NCBI GenBank assembly: GCA_958415525.1
Contig: CATYZE010000029.1
Span: 1 to 30,640, forward strand
DNA length: 30,640 bases
Source: an uncultured Collinsella sp.
Lineage (GTDB): Bacteria; Actinomycetota; Coriobacteriia; Coriobacteriales; Coriobacteriaceae
Direction: 5' to 3'
Shown here: positions 17,626-23,620 of the stretch, piece by piece
Layout of the letters: the number at the start of each line of letters is the position of its first letter
How positions within the stretch are numbered: the first letter of the stretch is position 1
The notes under the pieces: generated by a model
What the model was told of the DNA's origin: nothing
What the model saw: the letters and a program-made list of their open reading frames with translations, nothing else
The model's database searches: none
Position numbers and translations under genes: made by a program

Positions 17626-17842
17626 CAAGCGGAGGGATTCGAACCCGCAAGGGTGCGGAGCTGAGGAAACGCGAAGCGTTTTCCAGCGCAGCACGCAAGG
17701 AGCGAAGCGACGCAGCGGGGCGCGGCCGCCGACCAGGCGGACGCGGAATCCCTCCGTCCCACACCAGCCAAGAGCCCCTCACGTCAAGCAAATCGAGCCA
17801 ACGCCGCCAAGCGGAGGGATCCGAACCCGCAAGGATGCGGAG
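17626..17842. repeat. Degenerate direct repeats carrying tRNA T-arm sequence
   Basis: A 35-nt block at 17626-17660 recurs at 17808-17842 with two changes. Both are followed by related GC-rich sequence (GCGACGCAGCGG, GCGGCCGCCG, GACGCGG). The first block contains CGGAGGGATTCGAACCC (17630-17646), the exact reverse complement of the tRNA-Gln T arm at 17549-17565. The second has one mismatch there. No gene is credible here; open frames in this stretch are antisense tRNA artefacts. Confidence 0.75.
17746..17769 (+). repeat. Duplicated tRNA-Gln 3' end (att-like fragment)
   Basis: GAATCCCTCCGTCCCA (17746-17761) repeats the tRNA bases 17555-17570 exactly and in the same orientation. CCAGCCA follows two bases later. 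A displaced tRNA 3' end is the usual footprint of integration at a tRNA gene, but only ~170 bp separates the copies, so any element has gone or was never large. Confidence 0.6.
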
Positions 17843-17880
17843 CGACGCAGCGGCGCGCGGCCGCCGCAGGCAGACGCGGT

Positions 17881-17937
17881 GTCGGCACTTGGGGACGTTC
17901 CTAAGTGCCGACATTATAGGAACGTCCCCAAGTGCCG
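17881..17937. repeat. REP-like inverted doublet with alternative pairing
   Basis: CGGCACTTGGGGACGTTCCT (17883-17902) is perfectly complementary to 17918-17937, a 20-bp stem with a 15-nt loop. Inside it, GTCGGCACTT (17881-17890) can instead pair with AAGTGCCGAC (17903-17912), so two hairpins compete. The GGGGACGTTC core resembles extragenic palindromes I associate with REP families. Confidence 0.7.
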
Positions 17938-17972
17938 GCTCGGGACTATTTTCGAGGACTCTCCGAAGGACT

Positions 17973-18202
17973 GTGGCCAAAAAACGGCAAATATGAGTAC
18001 TGTTACCGTTGTAGCTACATTATTTTCGTTAATAAAAGAAGATCCTAATGAGACTTATTCGCATCAAGGTCTTCCTTTAATGAACACTTGAGGAGATACG
18101 GCAGCTTATCTGCTCGATCGAAACGTCAAATCACCTTAAATGTGGTCAAAATTACTGCTACTAAAAGAATATCAGTACTCATATTTGATGTTTTTTGGCC
18201 AC
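17973..18202. mobile_element. MITE-like AT-rich element with 30-bp terminal inverted repeats
   Basis: The left end 17973-18002 (begins GTGGCCAAAAAAC, ends ATGAGTACTG) matches the reverse complement of 18173-18202 at 28 of 30 positions. The 170-bp interior is clearly AT-richer than the surroundings and has no transposase. A 32-codon frame at 17993-18091 starts inside the left repeat without a ribosome site and is not called. Target-site duplication is not evident. Confidence 0.6.
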
Positions 18203-18339
18203 GGCTCTTTATAGACACACTGCACAGCGACTGGGGTAGATTTTTTTGAGGCACGCCTATCAGCCCCGTTCCGAAAAGCGAGCCGCATGCAACAACCAAG
18301 CCACCGCCGGCCCTGGGAGAGCGGGGACACCGACTTAGG

Positions 18340-18378
18340 TTTATCGCGAGTTCCGCACGCAAAGAAGGCCACGTGCCT
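18340..18378 (+). repeat. Dispersed hairpin element, truncated copy B
   Basis: TTTATCGCGAGTTCCGCACG (18340-18359), continuing to GAAGGCCAC, matches the left half of the core found at 23496-23525 and, from ACGCAAAGAAGGCCAC, copy A at the window start. After the first hairpin arm the match stops, so the right half and any matching arm are missing. Confidence 0.65.
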
Positions 18379-18384
18379 TGATGT

Positions 18385-18518
18385 TTTGGACGTGACAGCG
18401 AGAGGGGTCCTGGTATGGCAAGGTGACGTGAAACAAGGCGGCGCTGACCTTCTGGTCGCGCCGCCGAAGTTGAACGTCAGATTGCCGTGCCAGGGCCCCT
18501 CGCAGCGTCAAAAAGTCC
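18385..18518. repeat. Long imperfect palindrome 3' of the JetD-like gene
   Basis: The two halves are imperfect reverse complements around the centre at 18450-18453. The inner stem GGCGGCGC-t-GACC / GGTC-GCGCCGCC (18437-18465) is nearly perfect. Outer blocks TGACGT/ACGTCA, CCTGG/CCAGG, GAGaGGGG/CCCCTC and GGAC/GTCC line up with interruptions. It lies beyond the terminator of the minus-strand gene and right next to truncated copy B. Nothing coding is supported. Confidence 0.6.
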
Positions 18519-18538
18519 GCCGTTCGGTAGAACGGCGG
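18510..18538 (-). terminator. Terminator of the JetD-like gene
   Basis: CCGCCGTT (18517-18524) pairs with AACGGCGG (18531-18538) around CGGTAG. On the minus strand TTTTT follows two bases later. It starts 3 bp after the stop codon. Confidence 0.85.
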
Positions 18539-18541
18539 AAT

Positions 18542-20734
18542 TTAGTTGTTCAGCATGCGGTCGAAGCTTCCCGAGTCGCCATCCCGATAGTCGGCGGTCA
18601 TCAGAATCTCCTGCGGAATGCGCCCGCCTTCACGTAGCACATTGCGGAACTGCACACGCGTGACCATGGGCAGATCCTTGATCGTCGCCGCCAAGTTCTG
18701 CGGCACGCCCTGGTTGGCAGCCGCGGGCTCGCACTCTCCGCCGGCCTTCACGCGACGCTTGTGCTCGGCGAGCATGGCGCGGTACATGCCGGCATGCAGG
18801 CGAATCTCAACCACATTGGCATTGCGAGCCTGCTCGACGATGCGCGCGCCCTCGCGGTCGATATCGCCCACGTAGTAGACGTAGTTAAAGCGATAGCCGA
18901 TCTCGGCCAGATAATCGTCCAGGGCATGCGAGACGCTCGCCTTGCATCCGCCGCCAAAAATCACGCCGCCCACCTTGATGCCAAAGAGCTTGGCGTGCTT
19001 GCGGCCACGCAGCAGCCTGACGATCTCGTCGTAGGTGTCCAGGTTCTCGACCATAATGAACGGCTTATCGGCGCCCAGCGTAAAGAAACCCGTAAAGTGC
19101 ACGGGGCGGTTGGGGGCGACCTTGATCGCCTGCATGCTGATGCCCTTTTCGGTCATGCGCCTTATCAGGCGCTCACCGTGCTTGCCGTCAAAAGCCTTCT
19201 CGTCGTTAAAAATCTGGTAGGCACGCTGGCGGCGCGAGGCAACCGGCGTATCGGCACCTCGGTTTTGCTCGATCCAAGCCTGGATGATTGCGATTTCCTC
19301 GGCAATCTTGCGGTTGGACATCTCGTTGTGCTGAGTGCGCTGCGGAGCCTTTTTGCCGTCCTTGCCCTCGACCTTAACAATTTGAGTCTGCTGCTCCTTG
19401 ATCTTAGAGAGCGCCGTAGGCGTAGGGACAACTTTGAGCAGCTGCCTGCCTAAAACGCGGGCAAGGGCAAACGCCGATACCTCGCCGTGGACGGCCGACT
19501 CGGGCTGCTGGGCAGCAGTATCTGCTGCGGCAGGCTCAGCCTGTGCATGAGGCTTACGCTTGGAATCTGCCCGGGTATTACGTTCCTGCTTGGGCGCAGA
19601 CGAGCGCTTTTGCGGACGATCGGACTTGGCCTCCTTCGCCGGCTGGCGCTTGACCTGATCCACCGGAGTCTCGGCCTTCTCATCTCCGTTTTGTGTCGCT
19701 GCCTTCTCGGCCGCGGCCTCGGCATTTGAGCCACGACCGCCGCGGTGACGACGACGGCGGGGCTTGCCTGAGGCGCTCTCCCCCGCCTGCTTATCAGCGG
19801 TCTGTTGAGCTTTGACCTCAGTGTCAGCCGCAGGCTGCGACTCGGAAGGTTGCTGCTCGCGAGTCGCCGGCTCAACGGTTTTCTCGGTTTGTTCGGCCTT
19901 CTCGGCCTGAGCGGTCGAAGCCGGCTCGCCCTTCTCCTGACGCTTTACGGGATACGCGCGTCCCGCAAAACCGCGGCCGGGACGACACGAACCCGGAGCC
20001 CTCTTGGCAGACTCCTCAACATCGTCTGCAACCTCGGAAGGCTCTTCAACCTCACGCGCGACATCCTGCCGCGCAGCCTTAAAGTGAGCACCGCGACGAC
20101 GCTGGGGCTCTAGGGCCTCCACGGGCTTTTGCTCCCTCGCGGGCTTCTGCGACTCGGCAGCAACCTCGTTCTCAACAGCCTCGGCATCCGTCTCACCCTT
20201 TTGAGCAACGGCGCGACGGAAGCGCTCCTGCTGGGCGCGGCGCTGCGCATCGCGCTTGCCACCCCCGCCAAAACCGCCGCGTCCTGCCTTGGCCGTAAAG
20301 GCGCGCACGACGTTCTCATCGAGCAACTCATCGGTATCGACATGCTCACGCGGAGCAGCTTCTTCCACAGCAGGCACGTCAGCGGAATCCTCGACGACAA
20401 AATCTTCGACGGACTCGGCAGGCTGCTCCTGGGCATCGCGGATCTCGACATTGATGGTATAGAACGCCGGGCGTCCGTTGATGCCGCTACCCTCGATCTT
20501 GGTCACGATATTTGCCTCGATAAGCTCATCGCGCATCGCCTTGGTGTCGCATTCCTTATCGACGGAGCGGAAAATCTGCGCCAGCGCACTCGACTTAATC
20601 TTGAGCGCCTTGCGGCAAAGCAGGTCGTAGGCAACCAGCTTGGCACGCTCAGCAGAAAGCGACGTCTGGCTGCTCAGGCGCTCAGCCAGAGCATCGACAT
20701 TGTTTTGATTATCGGAATATACCGTCTTGGCCAC
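18542..20734 (-). CDS. JetD/DUF2220-like TOPRIM protein with long disordered linker
   Basis: I do not know a characterised homologue of this layout; 730 aa. Residues ~1-115 look like a small helical, winged-helix-type domain (AERAKLVAYDLLCRKALKI ... GRPAFYTINVE). Residues ~120-450 are low-complexity Ala/Glu/Gln/Arg sequence with RG-rich patches (GRGGFGGGG, RRRRHRGGRG), likely disordered and able to bind nucleic acid. The C-terminal ~230 residues match my memory of the JetD C-terminal/DUF2220 family: YQIFNDEKAFD (Glu512), VENLDTYDE (Glu563), GGVIFGGG, YYVGDIDREG (Asp624/Asp626) and IPQEIL. JetD is the TOPRIM nuclease of Wadjet anti-plasmid systems, but no jetA/B/C is present. Start GTG 20734 is chosen because AAAGGGG precedes it; a longer frame runs through the cstA terminator. 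Monocistronic. Confidence 0.75.
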   Translation of the reverse strand: MAKTVYSDNQNNVDALAERLSSQTSLSAERAKLVAYDLLCRKALKIKSSALAQIFRSVDKECDTKAMRDELIEANIVTKIEGSGINGRPAFYTINVEIRDAQEQPAESVEDFVVEDSADVPAVEEAAPREHVDTDELLDENVVRAFTAKAGRGGFGGGGKRDAQRRAQQERFRRAVAQKGETDAEAVENEVAAESQKPAREQKPVEALEPQRRRGAHFKAARQDVAREVEEPSEVADDVEESAKRAPGSCRPGRGFAGRAYPVKRQEKGEPASTAQAEKAEQTEKTVEPATREQQPSESQPAADTEVKAQQTADKQAGESASGKPRRRRHRGGRGSNAEAAAEKAATQNGDEKAETPVDQVKRQPAKEAKSDRPQKRSSAPKQERNTRADSKRKPHAQAEPAAADTAAQQPESAVHGEVSAFALARVLGRQLLKVVPTPTALSKIKEQQTQIVKVEGKDGKKAPQRTQHNEMSNRKIAEEIAIIQAWIEQNRGADTPVASRRQRAYQIFNDEKAFDGKHGERLIRRMTEKGISMQAIKVAPNRPVHFTGFFTLGADKPFIMVENLDTYDEIVRLLRGRKHAKLFGIKVGGVIFGGGCKASVSHALDDYLAEIGYRFNYVYYVGDIDREGARIVEQARNANVVEIRLHAGMYRAMLAEHKRRVKAGGECEPAAANQGVPQNLAATIKDLPMVTRVQFRNVLREGGRIPQEILMTADYRDGDSGSFDRMLNN

Positions 20735-20839
20735 GGGGCCCCTTTCATATGCACACATATATGTCCATATGGTACAACGCACGAGCCTATCCACGCAAAA
20801 CATCTGCGAGAACGCCCTTGCACCACCTGTTCTCACAAG

Positions 20840-20878
20840 AAAAAAGACCGGGTCCGCTTGATTGCGGACCCGGTCTTT
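20840..20878 (-). terminator. Intrinsic terminator of cstA
   Basis: A perfect 15-bp stem, AAAGACCGGGTCCGC (20843-20857) with GCGGACCCGGTCTTT (20864-20878), is followed on the minus strand by a T-run (20845-20840). It isolates cstA from the JetD-like gene. Confidence 0.92.
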
Positions 20879-20917
20879 CCGAGTCAAATAGATGGGAGAT
20901 CCAACCCGTCCGACCGA

Positions 20918-22807
20918 CTAGGCCTTGGCGGCCTCGGCGTCGGCAGGAGCTTCAGCGGCAGCGGCGCGACCGTACTCGGCCTTGCCCATCTCGGACCACT
21001 CGGGCTCCTCGTCAGGCATGGAGCCGGCCTCCTTGCCGAAGAACTCCTTGAGGCAGTTGACGGCGACGATGAGGCCCAGGACCATCAGCAGGACGGCGAA
21101 AACGAGCTGCAGGCCCTTGGTGGCGGCGACGGAGACGGCGGCCGTGGTGGCGGTAGCCGGGATGGTACCGAAGAAGCCGTAAGCCTGGACAGCGGTCATG
21201 CAGCCCATGGCGCTCTGGACCAGCGAGGTGAAGGTGCAGCAGAGCAGGAAGGCGACGGGCACGTAGAGCATCCAGCCCTTGCGGCCGGTGCACTTGCAGA
21301 ACACGGCGAGGGTGATCATGGTCATACCGCCGAGCAGCTGGTTGGAAGCACCAAAGAGCGGCCAGATGTTGGCATAGCCACCAAAGGCAAGGGCGAGACC
21401 AGGAAGCAGGGTGACGACCGTGGCGAACCAGGGGTTGCCGAGAACCTTCATGTAGCCGGCCTTGGACTCGATGGCCAGGGCGTCGTTGGTCTGGGCAAAG
21501 AACTCGGAGAACGAGGTGCGGGCGATGCGGGCGACGGCATCGAGCGAGGTCAGGGCCAGAGCGGAAACGTTCATGGTCATAAAGACGGTAGCGAGCGTGC
21601 CGTCAACACCGAAGGCCTGCATACCGCGGGAGATACCAGCGGCGAAGATCTGGAACGGGGTGGAAGCGACGCCGGCGTTGAGGGCGCCGGTACCGGCGGT
21701 GTTCATGTCGGAGAACATGATGCCGGCGACGATGATGGCAAGGATGCCGACGAAGGACTCGACGATCATGGCGCCATAACCGACCTTGACGGCGTCCTGC
21801 TCCTTCTCGACCTGCTTAGAAGAGGTGCCAGAAGAAACGAGGCTGTGGAAACCGGAGAGAGCACCGCAAGCGACGGAAACGAACAGGACCGGGAACATCA
21901 TGCCGGAGGCAGTGGAGAAGCCGGTGAAGACCGGAGCGGTGATGGTGGCCTGACCGTTGACACCCAGGACGACGATGCCGAGGACAGCGCAAACGATCAT
22001 GACGATCATCATGATGGAAGTGAGGTAGTCACGCGGGGTCTTGAGCATCTGGATGGGCATAGCGCCAGCGAAGACCAGGTAGACCATGACGACGGCGAAC
22101 CACTGGAACTTATCCAGGTAGACCGGGAACTGCATACCGACGGCGAACATGAGAACCATGAGCACCACACCGGTGACGAACTCGGCAGCGCCGGTGAGGT
22201 TGAACTTCTTCTGGGCCCAACCAAAGGCGATAGCGACGAAGGTGAACAGGATGGAGATGGTACCAGCGCAGCCGGCGGCATAGGACTTGGTGAAGTCGAT
22301 GGCACCGGTAGCAGCACCAGAAGCGTCAACGGCCGGGGTGAACATGAACGTCTTGCAGACCATGTCGGTGAAAGCGGCGATGACGATGATGCAGAACAGC
22401 CAGCAGAACAGCAGAAACAGGCGACGGCCGGTCTTGCCGATGTACTTCTCGATGAGCTGAGCCAGGGACTTGCCGTTGTTCTTCATCGAGGCGTACAGGG
22501 CGCCGAAGTCGTGGACGGCGCCAAAGAAGATGCCGCCGACGAGGACCCAGAGCACGACGGGCAGCCAGCCAAAGGCCATGGCGACGATCGTACCCGTGAC
22601 AGGGCCAGCACCGCAGATCGAGCTGAACTGGTGCGAGAACGCGGTAAACGCGGAGACGGGCGAGAAGCTCTTGCCGTCCTTCATGCGCTTGGCCGGCGTG
22701 AGGGCCTCTTTGTCAACGCCCCACTTGTTGGCCAGCCAGCGGCCGTAGCCCAGATAGCCACAGGCGAGCACCGCCGCGGCCACAACCATGAGCAAAACTC
22801 CGTTCAT
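20918..22807 (-). CDS. cstA: CstA/BtsT-family carbon-starvation transporter
   Basis: Polytopic inner-membrane transporter of 629 aa with many hydrophobic helices. The CstA signature region is clear: SFSPVSAFTAFSHQFSSICG, then GAGPVTGTIVAMAFGWLP and GAVHDFGALYAS. In other bacteria the family carries peptides or pyruvate. A second conserved stretch, GASNQLLGGMTMITLAVF, lies toward the C-terminus, which ends in an acidic/Ala-rich tail. The start has a strong GAGGAGG. The gene stands alone between its terminator and a ~235-nt leader holding a small Ile/Val-rich ORF, competing stems and an intrinsic terminator, so control is probably by attenuation. An Ile/Val sensor would fit a peptide or amino-acid-related role better than pyruvate; this is inference. 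Confidence 0.93.
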   Translation of the reverse strand: MNGVLLMVVAAAVLACGYLGYGRWLANKWGVDKEALTPAKRMKDGKSFSPVSAFTAFSHQFSSICGAGPVTGTIVAMAFGWLPVVLWVLVGGIFFGAVHDFGALYASMKNNGKSLAQLIEKYIGKTGRRLFLLFCWLFCIIVIAAFTDMVCKTFMFTPAVDASGAATGAIDFTKSYAAGCAGTISILFTFVAIAFGWAQKKFNLTGAAEFVTGVVLMVLMFAVGMQFPVYLDKFQWFAVVMVYLVFAGAMPIQMLKTPRDYLTSIMMIVMIVCAVLGIVVLGVNGQATITAPVFTGFSTASGMMFPVLFVSVACGALSGFHSLVSSGTSSKQVEKEQDAVKVGYGAMIVESFVGILAIIVAGIMFSDMNTAGTGALNAGVASTPFQIFAAGISRGMQAFGVDGTLATVFMTMNVSALALTSLDAVARIARTSFSEFFAQTNDALAIESKAGYMKVLGNPWFATVVTLLPGLALAFGGYANIWPLFGASNQLLGGMTMITLAVFCKCTGRKGWMLYVPVAFLLCCTFTSLVQSAMGCMTAVQAYGFFGTIPATATTAAVSVAATKGLQLVFAVLLMVLGLIVAVNCLKEFFGKEAGSMPDEEPEWSEMGKAEYGRAAAAEAPADAEAAKA

Positions 22808-22842
22808 TACATTTCCTCCTCTAAAAAGAACTTCCTAGACAT

Positions 22843-22881
22843 AAAAAATGAGGGCCGTCGGTTGCGCTCGACGGCCCTCAT
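22843..22881 (-). terminator. Leader terminator (attenuator) of cstA
   Basis: ATGAGGGCCGTCG (22848-22860) pairs perfectly with CGACGGCCCTCAT (22869-22881). Six T follow on the minus strand (22848-22843). It lies 36 bp before the cstA start and downstream of the promoter, so it can stop transcripts before cstA. Confidence 0.88.
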
Positions 22882-22887
22882 CTTCAT

Positions 22888-22970
22888 CAGCCGCCCGTTA
22901 TCGTACGGGCTAGCTGTATGTGCTAACCCGCATCAGATAATTACTACGCTGATAATGTTTAGCTGATGCG
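22888..22970 (-). promoter_or_regulatory. Competing stems in the cstA leader RNA
   Basis: Four segments can pair in different ways. CGCATCAG (22963-22970) pairs with CTGATGCG (22929-22936). CGGGTTAGC (22922-22930) pairs with GCTAGCCCG (22906-22914, one wobble). The latter segment alternatively pairs with ACGGGC-GGCTG (22888-22898). CATCAGC of the first segment can also reach GCTGATG (22885-22891). Sequences here are named as read on the minus strand. The layout resembles amino-acid attenuators. I could not match it to a known riboswitch. Confidence 0.6.
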
Positions 22971-23001
22971 TGAACATGTCTAAGAAATCCTCTTCAATCA
23001 T
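22933..23001 (-). CDS. Putative Ile/Val leader peptide of cstA
   Basis: A 22-codon ORF lies in the cstA leader, about 40 nt after the predicted transcription start. It begins MIEEDFLDM and ends NIISVVII-stop; six of its last seven sense codons (22936-22956) are Ile or Val. The stop codon lies inside one arm of the first leader stem. This is how ilv-type leader peptides work: ribosome stalling on scarce charged tRNA decides which stem forms. The ribosome site is weak (ACGGAT about 10 nt upstream), which lowers confidence. Confidence 0.55.
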   Translation of the reverse strand: MIEEDFLDMFTHQLNIISVVII

Positions 23002-23048
23002 GATGCGAACGATCCGTGCGTGTTCACATCCCCCAGTGGTTGAAAAGC

Positions 23049-23077
23049 AGTATGAAACTTTAGTTACCTAAAGTCAA
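23049..23077 (-). promoter_or_regulatory. cstA promoter with internal palindrome
   Basis: The minus strand shows TTGACT (23077-23072), a 17-bp spacer and CATACT (23054-23049). The spacer region contains ACTTTAG-gtaa-CTAAAGT, 7-bp arms that could be an operator. The start point is near 23042, giving a leader of about 235 nt. Confidence 0.72.
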
Positions 23078-23175
23078 CGCAAATATGTAATGAATTTTCA
23101 ACTTTTTTTGAATTTCTCGGTATAAAACGCCACTGACCTCGGACTTTACCCAACAAAAGTTTTTGCATGAGAGAT

Positions 23176-23311
23176 GCCCCTCGGGAGCGAGCGGGCGTAT
23201 ACAAGGTTTCCTGCTCTACAGTCCTGCTCGCACGGAGAGCACATTAAGTGCTCTCCGGCTCGTGCGGAACTCGCGATAAACCTTGTATACGCCCGCTCGC
23301 TCCCGAGGGGC
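23176..23311. repeat. Complete hairpin element C: 34-bp perfect arms around a 68-bp conserved core
   Basis: Arms 23176-23209 and 23278-23311 are perfect reverse complements over 34 bp (GCCCCTCGGGAGCG... to ...AAGGTTT). The core 23210-23277 begins CCTGCTCTACAGTCCTGCTC and ends GCGGAACTCGCGAT. It contains the stem GGAGAGCAC/GTGCTCTCC (23234-23242, 23248-23256) with loop ATTAA. The core is shared with copy D in opposite orientation, but the arms are unrelated to copy D's arms. A weaker hairpin with a T-run on the plus strand follows near 23321-23357. Confidence 0.9.
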
Positions 23312-23451
23312 TCCCATCCCATATGCGGAGCAAAGCTCCACATACCATCTTTTTCTTTCAGCTTAAGCACGCCGGAAATTCGACGCAGCTGGCTAATCTT
23401 GCCGGACGTTGTCGACGCCGATCCGACTCAGAAGCCGCATCGATACAGAAA

Positions 23452-23608
23452 GGTCCCCGGCGCTGCCCGGGCGCCAACGGCCGCATATGAACTTTATCGC
23501 GAGTTCCGCACGAACAGGAGGCCACTTAATGTGGCCTCCGTCGTGAGCAGGACTGTAGAGCAGGAAAGTTCATATGCGGCCGTTGGCGCCCGGGCAGCGC
23601 CGGGGACC
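23452..23608. repeat. Complete hairpin element D: 44-bp perfect arms around a 69-bp conserved core
   Basis: Arms 23452-23495 and 23565-23608 are perfect reverse complements over 44 bp (GGTCCCCGGCGCTG... to ...GAACTTT). The core 23496-23564 is the reverse complement of copy C's core with few changes. Its stem is GGAGGCCAC/GTGGCCTCC (23517-23525, 23531-23539), loop TTAAT. The arm begins 12 bp after the tsaD stop, so the tsaD operon transcript would end in a very long duplex, then TTTCTGTAT. It probably serves as the 3' end of that mRNA whatever else it is. Confidence 0.9.
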
Positions 23609-23620
23609 GCACCTTTGCGA

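Noticed and set aside
17426..17980. Open frames on both strands across the tRNA-Gln region, with peptides such as GGIRTPNSRHQ or GFEPPTAGTKN
   Set aside because: These are the familiar false proteins produced by translating tRNA genes and their T-arm repeats on the wrong strand.
17993..18091. A 32-codon ORF starting in the left end of the MITE-like element
   Set aside because: There is no ribosome site, no recognisable motif, and the ATG is part of the terminal repeat.
18542..20887. A full Wadjet defence system around the JetD-like gene
   Set aside because: No jetA, jetB or SMC-like jetC gene is adjacent; the neighbours are cstA and a repeat region.
20129..22966. A 945-codon plus-strand open frame
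   Set aside because: It is antisense to both the JetD-like gene and cstA, which have clear family motifs, starts and terminators. The frame is a by-product of GC-rich codon use.
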